A stretch of 64,000 bases of DNA from Dysidea avara (GCF_963678975.1 NC_089285.1:5814694-5878693), one strand, 5' to 3'; shown: positions 31,294 to 43,891, counted from the first letter of the stretch. Made by a program: numbers and translations. Notes: generated by a model from the sequence alone, not told the origin.

Positions 31294-33170
31294 GTGTTAC
31301 ACTGGATACAGTCAACTAAACAACTGCCTGTATTTGTCCAAAATAGATTGAATGAGATTCGAAGAGAAGATCTTACATTTAGTTACATCCCATCTGATCA
31401 GAATCCCACTGATTATGCTACTAGGGGACTAAGTGTTTCCGAGATCACCAATTGTAGTCGTTGGTGGTATGGGCCACATTGGCTGCAATATGATGAGACT
31501 AAGTGGCCTGTATGGAGCATACCAGACCTTTCATCAGATAAGTTAAAGGAATTTCTTGCTGAGCCCCAGAATGTTGGATCTCAAGTGTTATATGAAACTG
31601 CCAATCTAGTATCCGAAGGACAAAAGGATTCAACTCTATCTCCATTGGGGATTGATGAGACAAAGTATTCCTCATTGTGGAGGTTACTCCGTATCACTGT
31701 CATCTGTTTGAAATTTATTAAGAAACGTGTGTTGAATAAGTGCTCTCAGGAGAAGGGATTACAGAAATGTGCAATTTTGAAGAAAATCTTTAAAGATATG
31801 AAGGACCAATCAGTATTTTATACCGAAATTCAAGCTGTTTTGCTATTGTGGGCCTATACAGTACAACGTAGGAAATTTTCTGATGTATTTGTTGCCATTC
31901 GAAAGGGAGAAATGAATTGTTTACAGAAGCAACTTCGCTTGGAATTAGACGATTTGGGTATTTTGAGGTGCTGTGGACGTTTACAAAATGCTAACTTATC
32001 TGAACAGGCAAAGTACCCTAAACTCTTACCAAGACGTGAACATTTCACACAGTTGTTGATTCAATATGTGCATGAACGATTGATTCATTGTGGTGTGTCT
32101 CATACACTAGCATCTTTACGACATGAATATTGGATTTTGAAAGGAAGGATGGAGGTTAAGACAGTTCTTTCTCGTCGTTTGGTGTGTCGACGACAAGAAG
32201 GGCCATCATTCTGCCTTCCTAGAATGCCACCATGGCCTAAAGAAAGAGTAGCTCAATCAAAACCTTTCCAATATATTGGCCTTGATTATCTGGGTCCTCT
32301 ACTTGTGAAGGAAGGTAGTGAAGTAGTTAAAGTTTGGGTCTGTCTTTTTACATGCTTGACCATACGTGCTATCCATCTCGAGTGGGTAATGAATTTGACT
32401 CCTGACAAATTTCTTTCATGTCTGAGACGGTTTGTGGCGAGAAGGGGAAAACCGCAGTTAATTATTTGTGATAATGCGCCACAGTTCAAGGTAGTCAAGA
32501 CTGCAATAGATAGACAGTGGCATCAGGTGATGTTGGATGAGGAAGTGAGACATTACATCTCGGAGGGCGGAGTCAGATGGCAATTCACTACAGCCTTGGC
32601 TCCATGGAAAGGCAGGTATTATGAGAGATTAGTGGGACTGGTGAGGCGATCACTGAGAAAGAGTATTGGTCAGAAACATTTTACATTGGAGCAACTTTGA
32701 CTGAAGTAGAAGTGATTATTAACACGCGTCCATTGACGTATGTTTACGATGAATTTGATTCAGGGTTCACTTTAACCCCAGCTCATTTTCTTTCTTCATA
32801 CTTTTTACCATTGTTAATGACAAATGCACATGAAAGTGATAGTGATTATTATCCTGTCAAGGATTCTGTGACGAATTTACTAGAAAGTTGGAAGAAAGGT
32901 CAACGACAATCAAATCACTTTTGGGACATTTGGAAGACTGAGTTTAAGGGAGCGATCTTCACTGTATCATCGCATTGTGAAAAATCAGACCAATTCTTTG
33001 CCTCAAATAGGACAAGTGGTCATTATCAAAGATGATAAGATGCCAAGACGAATGTGGAAGCTAGGAAGAATCGAAAAATTAATTGTTAGTAATGATGGTA
33101 AGATACATACAGCTGAGATATATTTACCTGGGAACAGACATGTGCAGCGTGCTATAACCAATGGAATTTT
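31294..33170 (+). pseudogene. BEL RNase H end and integrase
   Basis: A 468-codon frame holds the RNase H tail (LHWIQSTKQLPVFVQNR), the linker, and the integrase: LIHCGVSHTLASLRHEYWI with LVCRRQEG (zinc domain; the first Cys of the usual CxxC is Arg), then the catalytic D (GLDYLGPL), D (ICDNAPQF) and E (YYERLVGLVRRSL). A lost base at about 32698 shifts to TEVEVIINTRPLTY, the C-terminal segment, and a further shift near 32975 leads to KDDKMPRRMWKLGRIEKL. The D,D,E residues are all present. Confidence 0.9.
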
Positions 33171-33370
33171 ATAATGGTCAAATTGAGAAATCAAGTAAGG
33201 AAAACACAAGACCTCAAGATGCTGGACGTAGAGGGGACAACTTTATTAAAACTAATCCTGTTAGAAAGGCAGCAATTGTCGCTAGAAAGAAAATCAATGA
33301 TCTCATGAAGAATAATGCTGTGACTGTGCTATTTAGTTATATTTAATTATTTATATTTTTGTGGCTGGAG

Positions 33371-33537
33371 TGTCATTAATATGAGCTATTATATTATGAT
33401 GTAATTGGTGTGTACTAATTATAATGTTGTTGTATAAATTCATGCTTAATATTCATTAAAATCAGTCACCCAGAAACGAGATAGAAGTAGCGTATTCGTG
33501 CTCTTTAACGATACCTCGTCGTGAACAAGTTGCAACA
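33371..33537 (+). repeat. BEL 3' LTR
   Basis: 167 bp. It matches the 5' LTR except for an inserted TG and one C/T difference. It is preceded by a purine-leaning tract (GTGGCTGGAG) in the polypurine-tract position. Confidence 0.93.
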
Positions 33538-33976
33538 ATGTAATTTTGAAGCTAGATACATGATGTTCCCTATTATATTGTTTATAGCCAAATATGGTCA
33601 ACAGACAACAACATACGGTTCCTTCTTTAATAAGTGTTATGACATTTTTTATGACATCACACTTTACTGGCACTTTGTGCTATTTTAGAACATATGCTTC
33701 CTACAGTCAGGAATAAAAATTTTTTTATTACCATTACAATATGTTTAGATCAGTTGTACAATACATGTAGTTAAGGGGTCATCCATAATTATCAGCATTT
33801 TCACAAGCATACAGAGAGTACTCTTTTTACTTACCCCGTCCCTCCTACCAAAAAGCGTACTATACAAATGTTGATGTGATAGCTATTATATTTTTATGGA
33901 TACATCTACCTGCTAATCCTCTGACTTGTCAAAATATAGCCACTGAAGAATGTTGATTATTTACAAGTACACAGAA

Positions 33977-34249
33977 AAATTTGGAATTTTCAACCAGAGT
34001 AGGGACCATAGCACATCAATAAAAAGTGCTGAAACAAGTTGTAGTAGTGCACAATATTAAATCACAGTAAAACAATAAGAAGTGTTATATCCCTACTGTG
34101 CTCAAGATACCAGAATGGAAATGCACAGTAGGGATATAACACTTCTTATTGTTTTACCGTGATTTAATATCATGGACTACTCCAGCTTGTTTCAGTACTT
34201 TTTATCGATGTGCTATGGTCCCTACTCTAGTTGAAAGTTCCAAATTTTT
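33977..34249. mobile_element. Palindromic MITE family P1
   Basis: Complete copy with GGAATTTTCAACCAGAGTAG ends, AAAAAGTGCTGAAACAAG core and long arms. The paralogous copy B at 45717-45868 keeps only the loop and the right arm. Confidence 0.85.
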
Positions 34250-34428
34250 CTGTGTACTTGTTTGTTATCTTTTTTTGTAAACAATTATTATGACTGGTGA
34301 ACCCACGCACACTGCATTTAAAATGGCACTGCGCACACCGATTATCATCTGAAAAGTGACGTATCCATTGCACTTCATTGTCAGCTATGTTCAACTCGTT
34401 ACACAGCATTTCGGATACCTTCACTAAC

Positions 34429-36433
34429 ATGGCGGGAAGGAAGGAAGTAGAATACGTAAAAGATGCTTCATGCAGCCGAACCTCCCATTATGCATGGTGA
34501 TGTGAAAATGTGAGATGAAATAATTATGTTAATGAAACTTTAAGCTTGTCCTGTCAGACGCAACATCAAAAATCTTCAACCTAATTTGGTTTCTCTCAAG
34601 AAATACCACAAATAACAGATGGACGATCTGTGATCACTGTTGCTTTGGTTTCTCATTCATCAGGATATGCAGCACCTGAAACTGATATGGCATATGTTTC
34701 TGTAAAAGCAGACATGCACAGTAAGAGTGAGCACGTGAGTGAGAAACTAACAACACACTTCACTTGCTATTTTGTCCACTTGTAGGTATCTCTTGCAACA
34801 TACATGGGTAAACAGGCATATGACAAACACCAAAGTTGGTATGAATACCGTATCATTTACTTGCAGTGTACTCACTATGTGTGTGTATGTTTGTGTGTAT
34901 AACTTTGGCTCATCCGCTGTCTGTGTTGCAGATCAGGTGTATGGTTCGTAATAAGTATAGCAAATGTCCGTATGCAGAATGTTGGCAAAAATCACACCCA
35001 AACATGAGTTTTACGTACTGCTCATGGCAAATTGCATCTAACATTGTAGCTTCAATAGAACAACTACCAAATGATATGATATCAACAGAAGATAATGTCA
35101 GATTGTTCCACAGCACGTTCTTCATGATACTAACAGATGGATGGGACAGGACATCGACATGAAAGATATTGCGGAATGCTTGTGGCCAGGGCCGTGCCAT
35201 CAGGTTATGAATATCATACATGTATTGAAGGTGCGATATGCAATGATACATCCCGATACTCTGATGCGTGAATAATTACCGTACCTGCTAAAACATGTAA
35301 ATGATGTATGTCTGATACTCATGGGTTATTATTGGATATAACAAATTTAGGTAAAGAGGAGCATTGGAGACAAGTTACGATCAGTTTTGGCAGTTTCATT
35401 ATGCACATGAAGTCAGAAAATTTGAAGGTAAAGGATATTATTTAACGTGTATATGTATGTCTCGGAATTCCATTGACAAATGATGTATTTTTTGAAAGAG
35501 AAGATGAGGCACACTTAATCAACGAAACTTAGAAATATGTGTGCTCATGACAATATGGTATATTTAAATTGTAGTGTATTGTAAGTCATGCTAGAAGTGG
35601 TGGACCAGCAAAGCTGAAACTAGAGCAATAACCAGAGGCACTCAGTGATCCCAGTTCTGGTCCAACACATCCAACCATAATAGGCTCACAGAAACAGTCG
35701 GTGGTAAATGCTGAACATTTGTTCAGTCCTAAGTTTGCAACATTCATGAAAAACAAAGGATATGATTTTGAAAGGTATATAATGATTATGTGGACTTCGC
35801 CAACAATGAAAGAGGATTGTCCATCTTGCAAGTATAAATACCAATTTCTCCTGACAGATCTGATGGTATAATAAAAGATATGATTTTAGTCTACTAGTGG
35901 TGAACAGGCATCAAATACTTTTATTGGTCAGTTTAGACCTATACTCTCTGTTTTATTTGTGGTAAATTTCAGTAGGCTTTTCGAAGGAGACCCTGATAGC
36001 ACTTGTTAGGCTGAGAATGGCAAAGATGGGAGTGTACTATCAGTAGGAAACCATTGGAACACTCAATGGAAAGCAGTACAGACGATGATGGATGCTTCTT
36101 CAGCATGACACGTGATAGCATTGGCAAAAATTTTCTGTCAAGGAAGTAAAATTCGGAATGGGGAAAATTGTTTGTGAATTTTCAAAGCGAATTGATCCTG
36201 CACTACCATTTTATTACCACACCTTCACATACCTGGTATAATGAGGGCCCTCACCCTGAATTTGACAAACCACCCAAGAAGGCAAAGGACATACGTGTTC
36301 CTAGAAGAGAACAACCTGCTGCATTCGCTCCATGGCATGTTACTATGCCAGTTAGCAGCCTATCAGTTAGGTCCAAATTTTATAATGTGCCTTTGGAATT
36401 ACCTCCTCCACCTAGTGACCTGTATTTTTATTA
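34429..36433 (+). pseudogene. Unidentified multi-exon gene-like sequence, block X copy A
   Basis: Segments conserved with copy B read as protein on the plus strand: a possible start MAGRKEVEYVKDASCSRTSH (34430); ITDGRSVITVALVSHSSGYA (about 34615); VSLATYMGKQAYDKHQSWYE (about 34790); VVNAEHLFSPKLATFMKNKG (about 35700); and a last exon from about 36240 (EFDKPPKKAKDIRVPRREQP) to TAG. GT/AG borders flank several. Copy A has a stop (TAA in place of the CAA-TTT of copy B) near 35627. I recognise no family. It ends exactly where a MITE is inserted (36433). Confidence 0.35.
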
Positions 36434-36742
36434 GTGCTGTGAACCTGCAGAGTTTACTAAAACCGGTTTTTGGAAGGTGAATAATTGGGTATTGGTTATT
36501 GACATAATGGTACTCAACAAGCCATGTTAAGTGACTATCAACATCCCTGCCTTACAATAACAGTTATTACAATTGCATATTTACACATACTTTGAGGTTA
36601 TGTTATGATGTTAACAGGGGTAATTTATGGTTTACCAAGTGGATGGGAAAAACTAGTTTAAAGGATCTTTAGCCAATAATTGGCTTGACCTAGACAATAA
36701 CAGTTAATAACCGGTTTTTCCATACTGGTTGGCAACACTAAT
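36433..36742. mobile_element. hAT-type MITE with 8-bp TSD ATTTTTAT
   Basis: The ends TAGTGCTGTGAACC and near-inverse (GGTTGGCAACACTA) are flanked by ATTTTTAT on each side. The copy B counterpart is about 48097-48390. An inverted, partial copy lies in unit 2 at about 44520-44834, next to an NLE1 exon. Confidence 0.75.
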
Positions 36743-38300
36743 TTTTATTCTAACATTCTGATGCACAGAGAAATGATTGAATTGAATAGTGTATAATTAT
36801 AGCATTATAAAAATCACTAGATATAAAATCACATCAAAAATTTAACGTGGTGTGTACTTCAGCTGGCCACTCTTCATGCTTTGTAATGTTAAGTATCCAG
36901 GTCCTGATTTTGACGACACCAAATATTTAGCCCAAGCAAAATTCACATTGGTGATCAGACGTGTATTCACAGCATCATGAAATGAGTCCAGTACTTCATG
37001 AACTACATATCCTATTCAGCCAGTCTTCATCGATCCAACATTTAACAGCCATAGCTTTACTTTCAAATGGGTTTGTTGATGACTCACTGGAACCACATCT
37101 CAACCACCAACAAAGGAAAGTGAGACTGTAAAGAATTTAAACGATACTTTAAAATAAAATTTTAAGTGGTCATATCTTAAAGGGAGATCATTAGAATGGG
37201 CTAAATTTTGGTGTGATAAAGTTTAGTAGAGTCCATGTTTATACGAAAATCCAAGAGGGTCAAGATTTGGTATAGAATGACCTCTTGTAAGAAAGAGTGA
37301 AAACTCCGCCCCTGAAAATAATTGGGTATTATGGCCATGTTTCTCTGAGTAACAAAGCACCACAAAGGCCATATGACTGTGTGACCTTTCAATAACCTGG
37401 ATTAGTATGTCAGTTTACACATGTACAGAGTCTACAGGATCAGAAATGTACTACTGATTTCTAGGATAATTGCTAAGCTGGCTAGCATATCATAGTTTCA
37501 CTATAGAAGGTATGTCATACCATGCAATGATGAGTTACATCTGTTACTGACAGGGTTATAGAGAATATGATTAGTGGAGCAAAGCAAGTGACAGATGTAG
37601 AGATGCTGTTATGGTCCAATGATGCAGAGGTTAATTGCCACAATAAGAAACTGGAGTCACTTTTTACATTAAATTGTTGTCAAGTGACAACCACATTGAT
37701 AGGATCAGATAGGAAAGAATGTTACAATCTTCACCATCCAAAATACATGAAATGTTAACAATCGTATTATAAAAACTGAAGACGATGGGAGTTAAGTACA
37801 CAGATAAGCATGTTTTAAAACCAGTGGGCGTGCTCCCGGTTTACTGACAAGCTGGTTTTCTAAAAAAAAAACTGTGTATCCCATGTTTAATATTAGTACC
37901 CATGTGAGCAAAACATTGTTACTAAAATTACTTGTGTGGGATAAAAAATCCTGTACATTAAAGTTGAGATATTGAAACTACTTTATATAATATGGGTAAA
38001 GCCACAAAAAACACTCTGAATGCTTTTACTACTTGGCTTTACCATAAACAAATATCATAACAAGTAAAACCTTCCTTCATGTGATCCAACATTTTGGCTA
38101 TTACTCATGAGTTTTAGGATGGTAATGGTCATTACTGAGCCAGTAGTTAATACAGAATGATAGTGTACAGCAGCCTGGCTTAGATGAAAATGTGAAGTGA
38201 CTCTATAAGACAAATATTTGTGGAGTACTTTTGCTGGCGACAATGGCATATCTCAAAAGGAGCATGACATGTTGGGCTGAGTGAGTATTAGTATGGCATT
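36743..38300. other. Block X interior without assignable gene
   Basis: The sequence is matched in copy B (48391-50036) along its whole length. Short open frames on both strands are not preserved between copies, and no family is recognisable. A run of A at about 37864 is longer in copy B (49543). Confidence 0.4.
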
Positions 38301-38329
38301 TGCTGTTGCAAGACCAGCATGTTTTGACG

Positions 38330-40900
38330 TGTGAGACTTATTTCTCGACAGTGCTCAATGTTGTTCAGTAAATTCTCGAACAATACGCTCTTCTTTCCTA
38401 GCTTCTTTCTCAACTCAGGCAATAACTAAAAGATGGCAAGTGCTAAGGAGGCAGTGCAGACACTAAAGCTGTAGTTGTTCTCACATCCATGACAATGTAC
38501 ATGGCAGAATTACACCACAACGTAAACTTCTATTAATGGTCTTCAGTTCAGCTGGAATACAACCTCCTTGTGTTCTAAAAGAGGTAGAGCTTATCAGTAG
38601 TGTGTGTATATAAAGTATATCATTGAGTATTAATCAACTTGACTGCCCTGCTACTATGTGTTGAACTAAAATTCAAGAATTTGATTGTGGGGCTGGATGG
38701 GTTTATTACCAGCCAATCTGGTGATGTTCTTTGCCAGTTATTTCTGTAAAGGTCAACAGATTGTTAGTAACCTGTAAAGGTGCTTTAACTATAATGGTTG
38801 TTATACAATACTCAGCCTAAGACCATCTTATACCGGCTTCCCTAACTTTGTGGTCCAAATTAATACTCATACAATTTTGCAAGTGTTTATAAACTATGTA
38901 TAATAATTTAGATATACAGTCATCTGTAATGGTAACCATAATTCCACCTCACTCAAAGCAGTGTACACTTTCCATACAAAGGGTTGATCACGGCTGTAGT
39001 TTATGGCAGATGCTTGGCACTAGTACTGTATCATATGTTGGATATACAAAGTTATGGGAGTATTCATCAGTAATGCATAGGAACTTAGCCTCTTCATAAA
39101 CAAACTAGAGTTGGATGTAACCTTATGTACTCGAAGTAGGACAACTCATTCTTCTCAGCTTGGTCAGTAGTTACGGTGTGTTCGTCAGCAGTCTCCACAA
39201 CATTTATCTGCTTTCTTTACAGGTGTTCACTGCATTCAACTTGGGTGGTGATGCCTGGCTACACAGGCAAACTACTACTGACTCCTCATGTGTACACTTG
39301 TCCCAAGATGCTTAGGTGGTAGTATTGCTCATCTCTCAGCAGTGTGACATCAAAATTCTTGTTCCATTTTGTATGTATCACATCAATTATTTATGAATAT
39401 ATGAACAATGTTGTGACTTGTAATACACAAATGGCGAAGTAAACGTGTACCAACTTTTGATTTTTCATGTGTATCCTCAGAGATTGTGTCATGCAGTTAT
39501 GATGAAACCAGCTCCATATGACATGACCTAATGAGATAAAGTAATTAGTTAGGTAAATCTTTGGTAAGGTTTCTAACTACTATATCTAAGGTTTCCAGTG
39601 CTATACGGCCACCAGTGCTATACGGCCACCAGTGCTATACGGCCACCAGTGCTATACGGCCACCAGTGCTATACGGCCACCAGTGCTATACGGCCACCAG
39701 TGCTATACGGCCACCAGTGCTATACGGCCACCAGTGCTATACGGCCACCAGTGCTATACGGCCACCAGTGCTATACGGCCACCAGTGCTATATGGCCACC
39801 AGTGCTATACGGCCACCATAATAGCTGATAGTTTAGTAGATATGTTATCAGCTGTGTGGGAATCTGTAATCTCACAATTTGCAAGACAAAAACTCTTCAT
39901 CTTCCATTCATCACTATGCGAGCAGTCACAGCCATATAGGAACGGCAATGGCACCCAGTCCACATATCCGTGGTCAATGAACAGCAGCTAGCATTACTCA
40001 ACAAACCTGCAACGGAGACCTTAACAGTTTTGTACTTGGCAGGTAACAATACTTGAGTAAAGTGGGCATGAAAAGAAGCCTTGTTGTACCTTGGATCCAG
40101 TGTCTGCAGCAGTTGAAGAAATGGAAAACTGTCAACTGTAGCCAATGGTTCCATGTTTTTGCACTCATATTCCATCATCGACTCCTCACAATGCTTAAAA
40201 TGCTGGCTACCTCAAGCGTAGAGACTTTTTGTGAAATACAGTGTTCCTTTTTCTTAGACTTGGATGTTGACGGAGACAGAGCTGACTTACTAATAAGCGC
40301 GAACTCTTCATCGTAACTGTACTTAAGATGTAAGTTAGATTCATTGTATTTTCCAAGTAGGGTAAAGTCTGTGAGAAAACCTAGCAGATCACTTCCCTCC
40401 TGTTCGCTATTTTCCCATTTTCATCACTTCTGAAACCAAAATAATGCCAAATTTTGCTAATTCTAGTAGGGAGCAGTACTAAGTTGGAAGCCATTTTACA
40501 AAACGTGGTTATAACACATACACATGTGTTATCACTACATAAGCTTTTTGTTAATCTCAATCATGATATACATGATATAATCAATTAATTGATATTATCA
40601 CACATCAATAGAGAGTAATGAGGTAGTGGCCTATACAGACACGAAGAAAATATTTGATGATTTCACTAGTGAATCAGATGACAAGAAACTCCAAATGAAA
40701 GCTTTAATCTAGATTCCAAATATCCCCTTTAACAAAAGATTTGTAAAGTTTTTGGTAACCGATACACTACCACATGATGGTGTCACATTATTCGGAAAAT
40801 CCCAACCAGACATCACTATTAACGAGGATACATGAAAGGTGACCAAGTCATGAGTGCTTCCATTAATCTTTGCCGATTTTGAATGTACAGTAGTAAACAA
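38330..40900 (-). pseudogene. Degenerate hAT-like transposase, block X copy A
   Basis: On the minus strand, 40178-39897 reads FLQLLQTLDPRYNKASFHAH, LPAKYKTVKVSV, then SLTTDMWTG and RSYMAVTA, the hAT transposase core (TTDxWTS...YxxVTAH). Upstream pieces (about 40440-40190, SPSTSKSKKKEHCISQKVST) and a downstream piece (38420-38340, LPELRKKLGKKSVLFENLLN) follow the same strand. A 17-bp minisatellite interrupts the coding region after VTA. Copy B has the same frame at 54294-54013. The protein would bind its element ends and cut DNA; here it is dead. Confidence 0.65.
39594..39818. repeat. 17-bp minisatellite, about 13 copies
   Basis: The unit is ATACGGCCACCAGTGCT, nearly perfect, with one ATATGGCC variant. 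Because 17 is not a multiple of 3, all three plus frames are open. Copy B (about 53920) has only a single CCAGTGCTATAC at this place. Confidence 0.95.
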
Positions 40901-41344
40901 TCACCAGCGTGACCACAGGTTACTAACTGTTTAGTAACCCCACCACAGGTTTCTATTGGATTTAGTAACCTCAGACATCAAAGGAAATATTACGTAAAAA
41001 TTTCTAAGTGATGATATACTGTTATTTGTGATATAATATTATTGCCATGCATGACTGTACAACCAAACATGACACCTAGTGTGTAGCTGGAAGGCACACT
41101 TTGTGTTGGGAGAAGGTTTGTGATGGATGCAGCATGGAACTACAATGCACACATTAAAACACTCGACATCATTACTAAGGTCACTTTCTTACTAGATGCA
41201 CTGACATGTGACCACACATACTTTTATGGCCAACTGTGACCCTCCAAATGGGAAATTTTAGGTTAGTGTATATAATAAGGTCAACTACATGTTCTCCAGT
41301 AAGTGTTGTTTAAACAATATTGTATTTCACTGTACTGTACCTAC

Positions 41345-41444
41345 CTGTCATTCTAGCCAATGGTTTCTTGCCAGTGGATGGTTGCCATAGGAACAGTGTA
41401 AAGTCATCACATCCCGACACAAGTAGTTCTTCACTGATCACTTC
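41345..41444 (-). CDS. NLE1: NLE1 exon EVISEELL.., unit 2
   Basis: A 100-base exon, open, with GT/AG borders: SEELLVSGCDDFTLFLWQPS, then TGKKPLARMTG. It is closer to the family (LVSGSDDFTLFLW) than the unit 1 copy. The four exons that should precede it in unit 2 are missing (no VCIWD, DSTVHIWD, GILCR or VNAL exon between 41450 and 42860), and no exon follows it within the unit. Confidence 0.88.
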
Positions 41445-41562
41445 CTAATATGGTAATAACCAATGTACCATCAGTACTTGAAGACATTTCACCAATAAAC
41501 ACAGATATGCATGAGAGATCATATAACATTTCTAGCCAGAGAACTACTACACAATAGTATTT

Positions 41563-41820
41563 TAAAAAATTGTAAATTTAAAAATTAAGTAGGGATCTAT
41601 GCAACAAAAAGTAGTAAAACAAGAGATGAATGATGGTATTACAGCATACTGTAGCTCAGTGGGGAAAGCCCCTACTTTGGCATTGAGTAAAATATAGCCA
41701 ATGTGCCAAAGTAGGGACTTTCCCACTGAGCTATGCTGTAATACCATCATTCATCTCTTGTTTCACTACTATAGATCTCTACTTCATTTTCAATTTAAAA
41801 AAAAATACTAGTTTGTTTAG
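41563..41820. mobile_element. Palindromic MITE family P2
   Basis: The arms contain GAAGTAGGGATCTATGCAAC-like ends, AAAAAGTAGTAAAACAAGAG and GATGAATGATGGTATTACAG, and their inverses around AGTAAAATATAGCC. The unit 3 copy lies at 55690-55930. Confidence 0.75.
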
Positions 41821-42531
41821 TTTTTGTTGTAGTACAGCTAGCTACAATGTAACTACTGTTCTATTAGAATATCATACATGACTGTTGTATTAGAGTATAT
41901 CGAGTCAGCCAAGAGGTGTGCAGCTAGCTAAATCAATAAGGGGTGAGGTCATTTTGTTTACTGTTAAGTAAACAACTAGATTGTTAAGAGATGTGGTCTC
42001 CGTACTCTATCACTAGTAGTCCACATAGATCTTTAATTGATGGGCGGGTCATAAACCTATCACGAACAGGATCCTAATTGCAGACTTGCACATACAGTGC
42101 ATCTAGTCTTATAGTAGCGCCAGAACTGAAGCGCTTCTGAAGTCAAGCTCTGAAATTATCTCGGAAATAATTCTGTGGTGTCTATATATGTTGCTGAAAG
42201 AAAGTGTTGATACGGAAAATTAACGCCCATGAACGATAGATCACAAGATCACGCCCATTCTTTATTCTACGTATTATCGATCTATCGATCGAGACCACGC
42301 CCTTTTACGTTAGATGTATTTGTGACCAAACACCTTCAAGTTGGTAGGCTGATTCGAAACACTCTAGTCTAATCATGTCTAGATTTTCGAGAGATAATCT
42401 TTGGTCTAATAATCGATCGAAACCACGATGACCACACCCTTTTGGTCAAGCACAACTGACTCGAGATACTCTAATACAGCAGTCACCCTAATAGAACAGT
42501 CACATGTTTATAGCTAACTATATGCTTTAAC

Positions 42532-42811
42532 AACTAGTATATTAAAAATTATAAATTTAAAAATGAAGTAGGGATCCAAGTGATAAAAAGTAGTGAAACA
42601 AGAGATGAACAATGGTAGCTATTACAGTATAGCTCAGTGGGAAATCCATACTTTGGCAATGAACATAAAATAATTGTTATACCATGCCAAAGTAGGGATT
42701 TCCCACTGAGCTATACTGTAATAGCTACCATTGTTCATCTCTTGTTTCACTACTTTTTATCACTTGGACTCCTACTTCATTTTTAAATTTATAATTTTTA
42801 ATATACTAGTT
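42532..42811. mobile_element. Palindromic MITE family P2, best-preserved copy
   Basis: The ends ACTAGTATATTAAAAATTAT and inverse are followed by AAAAATGAAGTAGGGATCC and AAAAAGTAGTGAAACAAGAG. Arms of about 125 bp surround a centre of about 30 bp. Confidence 0.85.
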
Positions 42812-42863
42812 ATTAAGGGTGGTAGAGGGAAATGAGGTGGACAATTTCACACATTTCACTCAC

Positions 42864-42940
42864 CTTGCCAGCTTTACATCCTGATGCAATCTTCTTCCCA
42901 TCTGGTGACCAAGCAATACTGAGGATCCAGTGGGAGTGAG
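42864..42940 (-). CDS. NLE1: NLE1 exon AHSHW.., unit 2
   Basis: A 77-base exon reading AHSHWILSIAWSPDGKKIAS, then GCKAGK, with a GTGAG donor and an ACACAG-type acceptor. Intact and in the same phase as unit 1. Confidence 0.9.
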
Positions 42941-43261
42941 CTGTGTATGTAGGATGGGAGAGAGAGATGATCAACTCTTTAGTATGTTCATTATATGTAT
43001 AAATAACAACTAAGGTAGCACCAAATTATGTTAGCTGTGCAGTGACTATTCTGAGCAGTGCAGGAATAATTGTGAACCAGCTACATATGTAGTAATAAAT
43101 AAGGAGATGTAGTTGGTGGAGGGAAGCTATTGTCAGCAGGCAGTTCCCCTGTTTTTTCTCTTGGTCTTCGACTTTCAGCTAGGCCATGCCATCACCAAGC
43201 TATACCTCCAGCCCCCCTTAAATAAAGGTGTCTCCTCTGTCCCTGGTATCAACTGTATAAA

Positions 43262-43512
43262 TGTGACCGGGCCTGCGATAATAGGGCATGTGGGCACATG
43301 ATTTTTGCCTACTTTTTCACACTTTCATCACTCATAACATTTATTACCATTATGCTATGGTATTGCAATTTTCAGCTCTTAGTCAGCATTTAATTGGCAT
43401 CATGATGCAAGTTACAGACTGCACAAATACTATTCCAGTACTGAGATATGACCTGAAGAGTGATGGGTTGTAGTCTGTGCCCACATGCCCTGTTTTCGCA
43501 GGCCCAGTCACA
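43262..43512. mobile_element. TGTGACC-type MITE, 2-bp TSD AA
   Basis: TGTGACCGGGCCTGCGATAA and AGGGCATGTGGGC inward, inverse at the right end. Unit 1 has the uninterrupted site at 22692 (GTATAGATGTTAG). The filled site shows AA on both sides. Confidence 0.85.
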
Positions 43513-43891
43513 AATGTTAGTAAAATGCATTTATAACTTGCTAGCCACGAGTAACTTTTACTTGTGGTATATACCCAACTTTGGATAGTAACTACAGATT
43601 AACACTTGACTGTTGTTATCACAAATAAAGCAATACCGGGTTGATTAAAAGTGTGTTATTAGTTCACTGTCAGGATACCATGAAATACCGGATACCAGGG
43701 TATTTTCTCAATACCTAATACCATGATCAAAATTGCCATACCACCCAAAACTAGTTTGTATATACTATTGCATATTAATGATTTGTATTATACAGCTATG
43801 GAGACTATTATATGATTGTATCCTTGTTATACACAGTGTCTACCATGTGATCTTCAACACATGTACACAGTACACACTATACTATACACAC

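Larger units (their letters stand above)
27275..33537 (+). mobile_element. BEL/Pao LTR retrotransposon, recent but coding-disrupted
   Basis: Two LTRs (27275-27439 and 33371-33537) start TGTCATTAATATGAGC and end GTTGCAACA. They differ by one substitution and one 2-bp indel. The flanks ATGTC (27270-27274) and ATGTA (33538-33542) are a 5-bp target duplication with one change, the size usual for BEL. Between them lie a primer-binding site and gag, protease, RT, RNase H and integrase in BEL order. Stops and frame shifts break the coding region in at least six places. Unit 2 carries the uninterrupted site at about 45568, so insertion followed the duplication. Confidence 0.95.
13919..41009. repeat. 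Tandem segmental duplication, unit 1
   Basis: The unit begins in an NLE1 intron at TGATGATATACTG and recurs at 41010 and 55142, where it follows directly on the end of block X. Unit 1 contains NLE1 exons, a DIRS element, the BEL element and block X copy A. Its larger size compared with unit 2 (about 14.1 kb) comes mainly from these retroelement insertions. Confidence 0.85.
33543..41009. repeat. Duplicated block X, copy A
   Basis: About 7.5 kb repeated at about 45580-55141 with high similarity, apart from indels. It contains a P1 palindrome, an S1 fragment, unidentified plus-strand exon-like sequence (34429-36433), a hAT-type MITE, a minisatellite and a minus-strand hAT transposase remnant (about 38.3-40.9 kb). 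It joins directly to the NLE1 intron of unit 2 at 41010. Copy B has an extra 2.6 kb (50037-52623). Confidence 0.85.

Noticed and set aside
34910..35251. 113-codon minus-strand ORF in block X
   Set aside because: Copy B does not keep the frame; the plus strand agrees better with splice borders, though neither is proven.
39561..39991. Three overlapping plus-strand ORFs with a repetitive peptide
   Set aside because: They are produced by the 17-bp minisatellite, which has no stop in any plus frame; copy B lacks them.
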